A DNA stretch of 28,748 bases from a virus: IMG/VR virus record IMGVR_UViG_3300020442_000758, positions 1 to 28,748 of that record. One strand, written 5' to 3'. Position numbers and translations under genes: made by a program. Positions 14,902-22,995 of this stretch are shown here, in pieces. Within the stretch, counting starts at the first letter, position 1, and the number at the start of each line of letters is the position of its first letter. The notes beneath the pieces were generated by a model. That model did not search any database. It was not told the origin of the DNA and saw only the letters and a list, made by a program, of their open reading frames with translations.

Positions 14902-17900
14902 TGCCCTCACTAATAGCATCAGCATTTAAATATGTATTCTCTAAAGCGTTTCTAAAACAGTTAGTCGTTAGCTACGCTATTGGAGAAGTAATGAAAGCTT
15001 TAGCTCCTGAGCAAGAAATACCTAAATTTAACGCTAGTATAAAAACTAATAACACTAGTAATGTTTCTCCTATACCTGTTGTATATGGTAGAAGAAGAGT
15101 AGGAGGTTCAGAGTTTAGAGCAGTAGCAGGAAATAATAATCAATTTTTACTTAGAACAATGGTTATTAGTGAGGGTGAAATTGAATCTGTAGAAAGTGTA
15201 CACTTAAATGAAAGACTATCTACAGATAGTGATATAGCTCCTTTATATACAGAAAATATAAGATTAGGTGAGCCTAATCAAATAGCTTCTACATTAATGA
15301 CTCAAAATGTACCATCTTGGGGTTCTAGTATGAGGGGCAACGGGGTAGCTTATATTGTAGCTCGGCTTAAATACGATAAAGATGTTTTTGCTAGTGGTTT
15401 GCCTGAGTTGAATGTTACTGTAAAAGGTAAAAAGGTTTATGACCCTAGAAAAGATAATGGAGGAGAAATTAGGGTTTTAACTACTCATACATTAGGAGCT
15501 ATGACATCCTTATCTGCAAGTAGTGGTTATCAAAATTTATTGACTAATGCTACAGGACATCCGTCAGTTAATAATGGTTTACTTAGAATACAATGGAGTA
15601 AAATAGGTGGTTCAACTACTAGTGGTACAAAAAGCTACGATAAAGATACTAATACATTAACTATAAATAATGTATCAACTTCGTCTACTGCTAAGAACTA
15701 CGGAGGCTATTTTAGAATTAATGGTTTAAAGGAAGGAGTTACTTATCGTGTTACAGGTAAAGTTAGAGTATCAGCTAATAGTACAAATGGGACTGCTAGT
15801 GTAGGGTGGGATTTATCTGACGGACAAGATACAGGTGAATTTAATACTACAAGAAGTAATACTGATTTTACTGAAATTACTACAGCAGGTTATTTTTCTA
15901 TTAACGGTTCTGCTAACACTAGTGTATCTGTACATTCATTTATAGATTTAAAGTGGCAATTAAATGGGCAGACTGCTAGTTCTTTTAGTGTACAATTTAA
16001 AGACTTAGTAATTGATGAGTTAGTTACTACTACTATAAATACTAATAGTGCTCAAACTCAAGATAATGTAACTCATAGTCAAACAAACTCTGCGACTTGG
16101 GAATGGTCTGACAACCCTGCTCTTTGTATATTAGATTTTTTAACTAATACTGTATATGGCAGAAGTATACCTTATAGTGATATAGACTTAGATTCATTTA
16201 TACAAGAAGCTAACTACTGTGACGATAGAACATTAAGTTTGAGAGATGCTTCAGGTAATATAGTATCAGGGCAAAAAAGATATACTTGTAATGGATTAGT
16301 AAACCCTGACGAAGCTAGTTTAAATAGTTTAAAACATTTATTATTATCCTGTAGAGGTCATTTAGTTGTATCTGATAAATATAAATTAGTTATAGATAAG
16401 CCTGCAGTATCAGTTAAGACTTTTGATGAGAGAAATATTATAGGCGATTGGAATATAGTAGGTTCAGGGGTGAAAGCTTTCAAAAATAGAATTAGTGGAA
16501 GGTTTTTTGATAGAGACAATGACTATAATGAAGGCATTAGCGTTACTACAGGTACAGGTATGCTCGCTAAAGATAACAATAGAATATTAGAGGCAGACAT
16601 ACAATATAACTTTACAGACACTCAACAGAGAGTTGATTTATTATCTCAGCACATTTTAAAAGAGTCTAGGCTTAAATGGAATGTAGAATTTACTGCTACG
16701 CTAGACGCTATAGGTATAGAGGCAATGGATGTTATTTCCATAAAACATAGTGCAGTAGGGTGGAACTCAGGAAGTTTAGAAAATGGTAAATTATTTAGAG
16801 TACAAAAAGTAGATATAACTAAAGAAGATACTGTAAAAATAACTGCTAAAGAATACGACCCTAGTGTCTATACATTTGACGTTAATACTCCACCTCAGGC
16901 ACCTTCAACTAATTTACCTGACCCTCAGTCAGCACCTGCTCCTTCTAACTTAACATTAACAAGTACTAATTATTTGATTAATAAAGACGGAACTATTGTT
17001 GAGCGTATTAAGGCTAGTTGGGACGAACCTACTTTAAAGTATGTAAGATTTTATGAGATAGCTTATAGAGCTGAAGAAGATAGTCAGTATACTATTATCG
17101 CTACTAACGATACTAACTTTGTAATTTCTCCTGTAAATTCTGCAGTTTCTAATACTAGTGATGTGAACTCAGCTACTAGTGGTAAATACTATGTAAAGGT
17201 AAGAGCAGTATATCCTTCAGGCAAGAGGTCTGATTATGCAGTACCTACTAATGGTGGATTTCCTCACCAAGTTGTAGGTAAGACTGCTATACCTAATGTA
17301 CCTGCTTCATTTGCTTACGCTCAATCGGCAGACTATACTAGACAATTCTTATTTACTGCTCCTGCAGATAAAGATGTTAAAGGGTTTATAATAAAAGTAT
17401 CTACAAACGCTAACGCTACTTGGGATAATATGGATGCTATACATACAGGGCATTTAACAGTATCACCTTTTGAAACTAAATCGTTACAAGCAGGCACTTA
17501 TAAAATGTCTATAAGAACGCTAGACACATCTAATAATTTAAGTAATGAATTAACTCTTTTAAACCAAGTAGTTACTGACGACCCTAATGTAGATATATTA
17601 AATGCCTACTATCCTAAGTTATTAGGGTGGACTAATGTAGGTACTATTACTAATGGTAGTGTTAATATATCTAACGAAATAGATTCTGTAGCAGGTAGTG
17701 ACGGAGAATGGCAAGACTTAGGTAGTAAAACTTGGGCTCAGTATACTCAATGGGGTTTTGCTTCAAGTACAGTTACATATACTGCTAATGGTTTTGAGTT
17801 CGGTACTGCTTTAACATTTAGACCTATTATACAAGCTAGTGTTATAGGTACTGCTTCTACAACTATACAATATGTACCTGAATCAGTTTCAGGCAATAGT

Positions 17901-18341
17901 GGCTATTCATCTAGTGACTATGGGGCATTAGTTAATGGTACTTTTGTATCAGGAGCTAGTAGTAATATAACTGCAACTAATCAAATAACTGCTAAAGCTA
18001 TTAAATTCTCTACTACTGTTACAGGTGTTAATGCTACTATACAAACAATCGGTTTATTATTAGACGGAAAACAAAAGACTGAGTTAATTAAAGACTTAAA
18101 TACTAGTACACTAACACAAATAGGTGGTACTGCAGGACACGTTAAAATACCTTTGCAGACTTCATTCGCTCAAGTTAATACATTAACTATCGCATTTAAC
18201 AACGCAGGTGGGGGTATGAGTTATGAAATTATTAGTAAAACATCTACAACTAATAACTTGCTAACACCTACAATAAAACTTTATAATAGTAGTAACGCTA
18301 ACACAAACGCAACTATAGATATAACAGTAACAGGTTTCTAA
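14901..18341 (+). CDS. Tip attachment / host specificity protein (J-like) with inserted binding module
   Basis: A 1146-residue protein of the lambda J/GTA gp15 type that forms the central tail tip. It has SPIPVVYGRRRVGGSEFRAV (about 56-75), a VTVKGKKVYDPR strand (172-183), SDNPALCILDFLTNTVYG (403-420) and FKNRISGRFFDRDNDY (about 527-542). An FN3-like segment lies at about 673-770 (SAPAPSNLTLT, IKASWDEPTLKYVRFYEIAY, KYYVKVRAVYPSGKRS). Between residues 186 and 398 an insert (about 15456-16095) interrupts the usually adjacent 'VYDPR' and 'NPA' parts. It has QWSKIGGSTTSG, YFRINGLKEGVTYRVTGKVR and FSVQFKDLVID blocks resembling a CBM4/9/22 jelly roll. Receptor contact by the insert and the C-terminus is inferred. 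Confidence 0.88.
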   Translation: MPSLIASAFKYVFSKAFLKQLVVSYAIGEVMKALAPEQEIPKFNASIKTNNTSNVSPIPVVYGRRRVGGSEFRAVAGNNNQFLLRTMVISEGEIESVESVHLNERLSTDSDIAPLYTENIRLGEPNQIASTLMTQNVPSWGSSMRGNGVAYIVARLKYDKDVFASGLPELNVTVKGKKVYDPRKDNGGEIRVLTTHTLGAMTSLSASSGYQNLLTNATGHPSVNNGLLRIQWSKIGGSTTSGTKSYDKDTNTLTINNVSTSSTAKNYGGYFRINGLKEGVTYRVTGKVRVSANSTNGTASVGWDLSDGQDTGEFNTTRSNTDFTEITTAGYFSINGSANTSVSVHSFIDLKWQLNGQTASSFSVQFKDLVIDELVTTTINTNSAQTQDNVTHSQTNSATWEWSDNPALCILDFLTNTVYGRSIPYSDIDLDSFIQEANYCDDRTLSLRDASGNIVSGQKRYTCNGLVNPDEASLNSLKHLLLSCRGHLVVSDKYKLVIDKPAVSVKTFDERNIIGDWNIVGSGVKAFKNRISGRFFDRDNDYNEGISVTTGTGMLAKDNNRILEADIQYNFTDTQQRVDLLSQHILKESRLKWNVEFTATLDAIGIEAMDVISIKHSAVGWNSGSLENGKLFRVQKVDITKEDTVKITAKEYDPSVYTFDVNTPPQAPSTNLPDPQSAPAPSNLTLTSTNYLINKDGTIVERIKASWDEPTLKYVRFYEIAYRAEEDSQYTIIATNDTNFVISPVNSAVSNTSDVNSATSGKYYVKVRAVYPSGKRSDYAVPTNGGFPHQVVGKTAIPNVPASFAYAQSADYTRQFLFTAPADKDVKGFIIKVSTNANATWDNMDAIHTGHLTVSPFETKSLQAGTYKMSIRTLDTSNNLSNELTLLNQVVTDDPNVDILNAYYPKLLGWTNVGTITNGSVNISNEIDSVAGSDGEWQDLGSKTWAQYTQWGFASSTVTYTANGFEFGTALTFRPIIQASVIGTASTTIQYVPESVSGNSGYSSSDYGALVNGTFVSGASSNITATNQITAKAIKFSTTVTGVNATIQTIGLLLDGKQKTELIKDLNTSTLTQIGGTAGHVKIPLQTSFAQVNTLTIAFNNAGGGMSYEIISKTSTTNNLLTPTIKLYNSSNANTNATIDITVTGF

Positions 18342-19129
18342 TGACAGCATTTCCTTCAGGCAGTATTAATACAGAACATTTAGACTCAGCAGTAGATAGC
18401 CCTTCTGACGCTCGTGCTGATTTATTGACTGCTATACAAAAGCTAAACGCTATTATAGCTTCTATAGACTCAAACTTCGGAGTAGCTTCATTAAATAGTA
18501 GTGGTAAGGTTAAAAGTTCACAAATGGATTTAGACTCTAATGACTTAGCTGATAATTGTATTACTACTAACTCATTACAAAGTAACTGTATTACTAATGA
18601 TAAAATAAAAGATAATGAAATAACATTTACTAAGACTACAGGGATAGTAGACAACTCTACGACTTTAGGAGGGGCTAGTGCTAGTGATAATAAAGTAGCT
18701 ACACAAAACGCAATTAAGACTTATTTTTTAGCTCAAGGTTCTGCTTTGCCTGAAGCTAATCTTTCTACTACAAGTAATACATTAGATACTGTTAGTACAG
18801 GTTATTCATCTACATATGAAACTGTTTCAGGGTCTACTAATTTAATTAAAATAAAAGAAGGAGGATTTTACGGAATTATTTTATATAAAACTTCAGGAGT
18901 AATAGAGGTAGAATTTGAGGAAGAAGGTTGGTTTTGTAAAACTAATATAAATGCTACTTGGGCAAATAGCTATAGTAGTGTAATGAGAAAAAAATTAAAA
19001 CTAGAATCTTCTGATGACAGGTTAACAGCTTTTGTAGCTATAGGAGCTAATACAACAGTTAAGTTAATATCTACAGGTGGTACCTCTAACGCTACTGCAA
19101 AAATAACACAAATAATAAAAGAATTTTAA
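18341..19129 (+). CDS. Tail fibre paralogue 1
   Basis: A 262-residue fibre-like protein. The N-terminal 65 residues hold a module repeated in the next two genes: DARADLLTAIQKLNAII, then FGVASLNSSGKVKSSQ. A linker with LGGASASDNKVATQNAIKTY follows, the 'psqkAvktyvd' segment widespread in phage fibres. The last 110 residues (LIKIKEGGFYGIILYKTSG) resemble a C1q/TNF-like head for trimeric receptor binding. The gene overlaps the J-like stop by one base and lies three bases before the second paralogue. The three likely form alternative or layered fibres attached to the tip, which is inference. Confidence 0.75.
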   Translation: MTAFPSGSINTEHLDSAVDSPSDARADLLTAIQKLNAIIASIDSNFGVASLNSSGKVKSSQMDLDSNDLADNCITTNSLQSNCITNDKIKDNEITFTKTTGIVDNSTTLGGASASDNKVATQNAIKTYFLAQGSALPEANLSTTSNTLDTVSTGYSSTYETVSGSTNLIKIKEGGFYGIILYKTSGVIEVEFEEEGWFCKTNINATWANSYSSVMRKKLKLESSDDRLTAFVAIGANTTVKLISTGGTSNATAKITQIIKEF

Positions 19130-19131
19130 AA

Positions 19132-20004
19132 ATGAGTTTACCTAATGGCAATATAAGTGAAGCGAATGTAAATAGTTCAAGTGATTTAGTGGCTAACGCT
19201 AGAACTGATTTATTAGATTTAGTTACACAGTACAACGCTATCATTAATATGGTAAATCAAAATAGTGGAGTACCTAAACTTTCAGGAACTGCTAAAGTAG
19301 AATCTACTCAATTAGTAGGGGCAGTTAATGCAGATTCTGTAAATAACGCTATAGTTGAAACTAGGCATTTCCCTACTGCTAATAGTTCTACATTAGGAAT
19401 AACTAATGCTAAGGTTTTAAATGGGACTATAACAACAAGTAAAATATATAACGCTACTACTAGTGGTACTAATGGGTATAGTACTTCAACTACATTAAAT
19501 AGTTCTTCTGAAAGTACAATAGTACCTACACAACAAGCAGTAAAAAGTTTTATATTTGATAATGCTAATGCAGGTACTTTTGATTATGCGATATATACTA
19601 AGAGTAGATATACAGGAGGAAGTAATACTTTCAGTAATATATCTACAAGCGATAGTTCAAAATTTGTTAGAACTGATGGCAAGGCACAGGTTAAACAAAA
19701 TGGTTTATACTATATAGCTTTATACGGTGATATACGGTGGGATAGATACAACTATATGTATGATGACGACCCTGAAAACACTTTATATCTATACCACAAT
19801 ACTACTGCAAACGAACTTGTTAGAGATTATTCTTACAACCCTAGATTTGATAATTTAATACGAAATATGCCACAGTATATTTACGCTACTACTAATCAAA
19901 CATTTTTTTGTGGCTTTGACGGTGAAACAGATACAGGCGTAGAAGGTCCACATACTGCTAACTTAAGATTTGAAATAAGATTATTGAAGGAAGTAACACT
20001 ATGA
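19132..20004 (+). CDS. Tail fibre paralogue 2
   Basis: A 290-residue protein with the same layout as its neighbours: NARTDLLDLVTQYNAIINMV and SGVPKLSGTAKVESTQL at the N-terminus, a middle SSESTIVPTQQAVKSF, and a C-terminal head starting at about residue 180 (KAQVKQNGLYYIALYG). The C-terminal head differs strongly from paralogues 1 and 3 (YDDDPENTLYLYHNTT, RNMPQYIYATTNQ), as expected if the N-terminal mount is conserved and the binding tip has diverged. It overlaps paralogue 3 by four bases. No catalytic residues are apparent. Confidence 0.75.
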   Translation: MSLPNGNISEANVNSSSDLVANARTDLLDLVTQYNAIINMVNQNSGVPKLSGTAKVESTQLVGAVNADSVNNAIVETRHFPTANSSTLGITNAKVLNGTITTSKIYNATTSGTNGYSTSTTLNSSSESTIVPTQQAVKSFIFDNANAGTFDYAIYTKSRYTGGSNTFSNISTSDSSKFVRTDGKAQVKQNGLYYIALYGDIRWDRYNYMYDDDPENTLYLYHNTTANELVRDYSYNPRFDNLIRNMPQYIYATTNQTFFCGFDGETDTGVEGPHTANLRFEIRLLKEVTL

Positions 20005-20984
20005 CTATACCTAATACTGCATCTACGGCTAATTTAAACCAAGTAACTGATAAACCTAAAAACGCTAGGGCAGATTTATTAAATACTTGTAATGGCATTA
20101 ATCAATTAATTAGTGGTTATAATTTATCTAATGGCTTAGTAGCATTAGACTCTAACGGGAAAATTGATAGTAATAAATTAAATGGGCTTATTACACAATC
20201 AGCTTTAAACGGAAATGTTTTTCAAGCTAGTAATATAAAAGATAGTAATGGTAGTTCTACAGGAGTAGAAAATGAACACTTTAGAAACTCGACATTAACT
20301 TACGATAAATTTGCTCAGATTAGCTCAGATAATACCCTAGGAGGCAATAACTCTTCAAATACGATACTACCCTCACAAAAAGCAGTAAAGACTCATATAG
20401 ATACACTACCGACTGTTACTTACCCTAGTGCTACTTATTCTATGAGTAATATGTCAGGCTCAGGTACAAGTAGATGGTACCAAGCTCCTAACGCTACGCT
20501 AAGTACAAATCATTCTAATATATACACAACTACAACAGGAAACCCTTACCATAGTTACTATGGGTATATGTACGGAGGTAATAGAACAATTATTAAAATT
20601 AAACAGGCAGGGTGGTATTATATAGATTGGGAACTAACTGTCTCACATTCTAGTTCAGGTACATATAATGATGGTTCTTATAGTTATGCCTACGGAGTAG
20701 AAATGATATTAAACCCTGCAGGCTATCACATAAACCCTATAGACCAAAATGCTTTTAGGTTTAATAATACTGAGAATAATACTACAACTGCATTAAAGAT
20801 ACAACATATTAGAGAATCTAGTAGCTCCGCAGTACCTGCTACAAAAAATTGGAAATGTCACGGAATATTATACATAGGTACTAATGATGCGTTTACTCCT
20901 ATGACTACTTCTAGAAGAGCTAAAGGTAGTTATTCAGTTACTAATCACAAAATAAAAATGCAACAGTTATTTACAGCTCTATAA
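20001..20984 (+). CDS. Tail fibre paralogue 3
   Basis: A 327-residue protein. The N-terminal module is NARADLLNTCNGINQLI then NGLVALDSNGKIDSNKLNG, and the linker carries LGGNNSSNTILPSQKAVK. The C-terminal head (about 190-327) is C1q-like, with NRTIIKIKQAGWYYIDWELT as its first strand pair. It is rich in Ser, Tyr, Asn and Gly. An AAGGA sequence ten bases before ATG serves as Shine-Dalgarno. It is the last gene of the late + strand cluster; a 104-base untranslated stretch and a strong terminator follow. Confidence 0.75.
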   Translation: MTIPNTASTANLNQVTDKPKNARADLLNTCNGINQLISGYNLSNGLVALDSNGKIDSNKLNGLITQSALNGNVFQASNIKDSNGSSTGVENEHFRNSTLTYDKFAQISSDNTLGGNNSSNTILPSQKAVKTHIDTLPTVTYPSATYSMSNMSGSGTSRWYQAPNATLSTNHSNIYTTTTGNPYHSYYGYMYGGNRTIIKIKQAGWYYIDWELTVSHSSSGTYNDGSYSYAYGVEMILNPAGYHINPIDQNAFRFNNTENNTTTALKIQHIRESSSSAVPATKNWKCHGILYIGTNDAFTPMTTSRRAKGSYSVTNHKIKMQQLFTAL

Positions 20985-21088
20985 ATTTCGTTAGTAAGTT
21001 TGCGTAAGGGTTAATTTGCCCTATTTCCCTCAAGGTCACATACTACCTGAGTAAAACTTATAAAAGTATGTATATTTACACACACAAA
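20985..21088 (+). other. 3' untranslated stretch with possible small hairpins
   Basis: There is no reading frame of note. CTCAAGGT (21029-21036) can pair with ACCTGAG (21045-21051) with one bulged base. AGGG (21007-21010) can pair with CCCT (21019-21022). CATACT and AGTATG near 21039-21071 could form an alternative outer pairing. The stretch may only be a transcript tail; I do not recognise a known RNA family. Confidence 0.3.
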
Positions 21089-21123
21089 AAACCCTTCCGT
21101 TTAAAGAAGGGTTTATTTTTTTT
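21089..21123. terminator. Bidirectional intrinsic terminator
   Basis: AAACCCTTC (21089-21097) pairs with GAAGGGTTT (21106-21114) around an eight-base loop. On the + strand it is followed by A and a run of eight T (21116-21123). On the - strand the hairpin is followed by TTTTTT, so it can stop both the late transcript and the facing minus-strand gene. This is the clearest terminator in the window. Confidence 0.9.
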
Positions 21124-21439
21124 ACATTGACCAATATGATTCTGAAGAAGGTGAGCAGTAATGTGGTCTGTCGAACCTTTCTAAGAATTTGTTATTACGG
21201 TCGAAGTAGTGCTCCCTTTCGATATATGTTTTTTGAAGTTTCATCCAAGTTGATTTTTCTTCGTATTGTGAATAAAGGGTGTCGGGGTTATCGTTTTCGT
21301 TAAGAGTAATATCGAATTGAGAAACGAGACGGTAGCCCTTTTTAGTTCTTAAGTCGTCCTTGAATCTTTGTATTGTCCAAGTTCTTAATTTTTCTGAATC
21401 GGTTTGTGGATTTGATTTTGTAATAGTAGGTGTTTTCAT
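21122..21439 (-). CDS. Lone minus-strand gene, unknown function
   Basis: A 105-residue protein, the only minus-strand gene I accept here. Its stop touches the bidirectional terminator and it is transcribed away from the early genes. It is charged and mostly helical: SEKLRTWTIQRFKDDLRTKK, then LYSQYEEKSTWMKLQKTYIE and FDRNNKFLERFDRP. It has one Cys and no membrane segment or recognised motif. The leader before ATG is A-rich (AAATAAAAATT). Codon pattern and its fit between terminator and divergent spacer support it as real. Position at the late/early junction would suit a regulator, but no HTH or zinc motif is visible, so function stays unknown. Confidence 0.65.
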   Translation of the reverse strand: MKTPTITKSNPQTDSEKLRTWTIQRFKDDLRTKKGYRLVSQFDITLNENDNPDTLYSQYEEKSTWMKLQKTYIEREHYFDRNNKFLERFDRPHYCSPSSESYWSM

Positions 21440-21594
21440 AATTTTTATTTGTATATATAAGGTTAATATTTAATTGAATATAATCTTATACAAATGAATA
21501 AACTCGGTTTGTAAAGCGTTAATCGTATATTTTATTTAATATTTTGTTAATTATTTTTATTTACATAATACTAAATATCGTATTCAATGATGAT
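21440..21594. promoter_or_regulatory. AT-rich divergent intergenic region, likely early promoters, possible origin
   Basis: 155 bases separate the minus-strand gene from the early + strand genes. It is the most AT-rich stretch seen. A TATAAT hexamer lies at 21479-21484, but no good -35 is found at the usual distance. ATCGTAT occurs twice (about 21522 and 21577), and TTAATATTT/TTTAATATTT-like strings recur. Promoters firing both ways are expected from gene layout. An origin is possible but not shown. Confidence 0.4.
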
Positions 21595-21927
21595 ATGGAA
21601 AAAAATAAAACTAAAAGTAAAATAGAAACGGAAGAATGGCTAGTTACTATTGAGCGTAAATATAATGGTAAAAAGATTGTATTTAAGGTCAGAGTATTAC
21701 AAGACTTCCAATATACCTATACCGAGGACGGAATGGAATATCATACATTTAACGATAGATACGAAATTTTAGAAAGTCATTGGTATAATTCTGATAATCA
21801 ATATGACTACATTACTAAAGGACTAGAGGAAGATTGCCCTATAGGTACTGATAGTAAATGGGTCAGAGACGGATTACATAAAGCAATAGAAAATAAAATA
21901 GGGTACAGTATAACAAGATGTCTATAG
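21595..21927 (+). CDS. Early protein, unknown
   Basis: A 110-residue protein starting at ATG 21595. The same frame extends up to a TTG at 21544, which would add a hydrophobic 17-residue stretch, but that segment lies in AT-rich spacer, so the ATG is preferred. The product is charged: KTKSKIETEEWLVTIERKYN, then IVFKVRVLQDFQYTYTEDG, MEYHTFNDRYEI and WVRDGLHKAIENKI. It is mixed alpha/beta with no known motif. It is first in the early operon and overlaps the next gene by ten bases. Confidence 0.65.
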   Translation: MEKNKTKSKIETEEWLVTIERKYNGKKIVFKVRVLQDFQYTYTEDGMEYHTFNDRYEILESHWYNSDNQYDYITKGLEEDCPIGTDSKWVRDGLHKAIENKIGYSITRCL

Positions 21928-22259
21928 AACTTAAAAACAAAACTACTAAATGCCCTATCTGTGGGGATAAATACCAAGACGATATGATTAGTAGTTACGA
22001 TAATCGTCTTTGTAAATGGTGCGATGAAAATTATTTCTATTCGGAGATACACGACAAGTTCTTCGATTTAAAAATATTTAGTTTTTTAGATTCCGAATAT
22101 AACGAACGGATAAATGAAAAAGATACTGTTATAAGAAGATATCCTTATCAGGTATTACAGGAGTTATTACATATAGCCCAAACAGATGAAGATTTGAATT
22201 TTAAAATTAAAACTGCAAGAGACATTATAGAAAATGAGCTTACCAAAACCGACACATAA
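21918..22259 (+). CDS. Zinc-ribbon early protein, unknown
   Basis: A 113-residue protein with an N-terminal zinc-ribbon: CPICGDKYQDDM at residues about 12-23, and LCKWCDENYF about 20 residues later, giving two CxxC pairs. The C-terminal half is helical and charged (YQVLQELLHIAQTDEDL, then ARDIIENEL). The arrangement suggests a small metal-binding DNA or protein-interaction factor. No family assignment beyond that. It overlaps both neighbours (10 and 26 bases). Confidence 0.7.
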   Translation: MSIELKNKTTKCPICGDKYQDDMISSYDNRLCKWCDENYFYSEIHDKFFDLKIFSFLDSEYNERINEKDTVIRRYPYQVLQELLHIAQTDEDLNFKIKTARDIIENELTKTDT

Positions 22260-22422
22260 CTCAGCTATAGCTTATATAATACAACAAGCGTTAGCAGACG
22301 ACAATAAAGATATAATAGACGAAGTAGGTGAGATTAATCCTCCCTACCCTACTAAGTTTTCAACTATAGAAGTATCCGACTACAATGGGTATTTATACAA
22401 AATTACTATAGAACAAATATGA
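22234..22422 (+). CDS. Small early protein, unknown
   Basis: A 62-residue protein overlapping the zinc-ribbon gene by 26 bases and the next gene by four. It begins MSLPKPTHNSAIAYIIQQAL, then NKDIIDEVGEINPPYPT and a strand pair EVSDYNGYLYKITIEQ. No alternative start occurs nearby, so the overlap is probably real. No motif recognised. The good fit with the downstream ATGA junction supports translation. Confidence 0.55.
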   Translation: MSLPKPTHNSAIAYIIQQALADDNKDIIDEVGEINPPYPTKFSTIEVSDYNGYLYKITIEQI

Positions 22423-22766
22423 TAAAGGGCTACCACAAGTGTTTCGGTAAATGGTCTATAGACGGTAATGATAAATTGTTATTAGTAAAAGACCTATACC
22501 CTAAATGCGTTTTACGGAAAATTAACTTTGAAGATATAAGTTATAAACGAAATATAAAACAAGGTATTAGGTATGAAGAAGCAGACTATAGATATCCTTG
22601 TTTAGTAACTGAGGGAATTAAAAACCCTGACTGCCTAAGATATAGATTAATAGACGGCAGACATAGAATACAAAAAATGATAGACCACGGATTCCTAAAC
22701 GGAATCTTTTTTGTAATACCTAAAGAAGATTTTTTAAATATATATAACAATACCGAAAATGAGTAA
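22419..22766 (+). CDS. ParB/sulfiredoxin-fold (ParB-like) protein
   Basis: A 115-residue protein whose second half contains RYPCLVTEGIKNPDCLRYRL followed by IDGRHRIQKMIDHGF. The DGRHR box with a following helix is the signature of the ParB/Srx-like fold. There, this loop binds nucleotide (CTP in ParB) or acts in DNA nicking. No DNA-binding HTH follows, so it is a stand-alone domain, unlike chromosomal ParB. Small stand-alone versions occur in phages, as I recall, with mostly unknown roles. The N-terminus (GYHKCFGKWSIDGNDKLLLV) is not recognised. Overlaps next gene by eight bases. Confidence 0.65.
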   Translation: MIKGYHKCFGKWSIDGNDKLLLVKDLYPKCVLRKINFEDISYKRNIKQGIRYEEADYRYPCLVTEGIKNPDCLRYRLIDGRHRIQKMIDHGFLNGIFFVIPKEDFLNIYNNTENE

Positions 22767-22995
22767 GACAGGAGCATATAAAGTTAAACTAGTACAAGTA
22801 ATTGTAAGAGAATGTTACTATCATACTAAAAATAGAAATGGTGAGGAAGAGGCTGAAATACAAGTCACGGACGAATACCTAAACCCTATTAAAGATAGCG
22901 ATATAATACACAGAGAAACAGTTTACAATTGGGATGATATTAGTATCAAAGACACTACAGAAACTTACGACCTAGGAGAAGATTATGATGATTAG
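22759..22995 (+). CDS. Small acidic early protein, unknown
   Basis: A 78-residue protein with a beta-rich start (AYKVKLVQVIVRECYYHTK), then a polar EEEAEIQVTDEYLNPIKDSD and an acidic C-terminus ending DLGEDYDD. It resembles a small one-domain strand-helix-strand protein. No motif recognised. It overlaps the ParB-like gene by eight bases and the lysozyme-like gene by eleven. Confidence 0.6.
   Translation: MSKTGAYKVKLVQVIVRECYYHTKNRNGEEEAEIQVTDEYLNPIKDSDIIHRETVYNWDDISIKDTTETYDLGEDYDD

Noticed and set aside
18341-20984. Diversity-generating retroelement acting on the fibre genes
   Set aside because: No reverse transcriptase gene and no template/variable repeat pair with A-specific differences were seen; the paralogues differ throughout their heads.
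21544-21594. Upstream extension of the first early gene to a TTG, giving a hydrophobic N-terminus
   Set aside because: It starts with a rare codon in AT-rich spacer, and the hydrophobic residues follow from T-rich DNA. The ATG at 21595 is better placed.
21440-21594. Sigma-70 promoter based on the perfect TATAAT at 21479
   Set aside because: No acceptable -35 at 16-18 bases upstream, and such hexamers are expected by chance in so AT-rich a spacer; kept only as part of a general control region.
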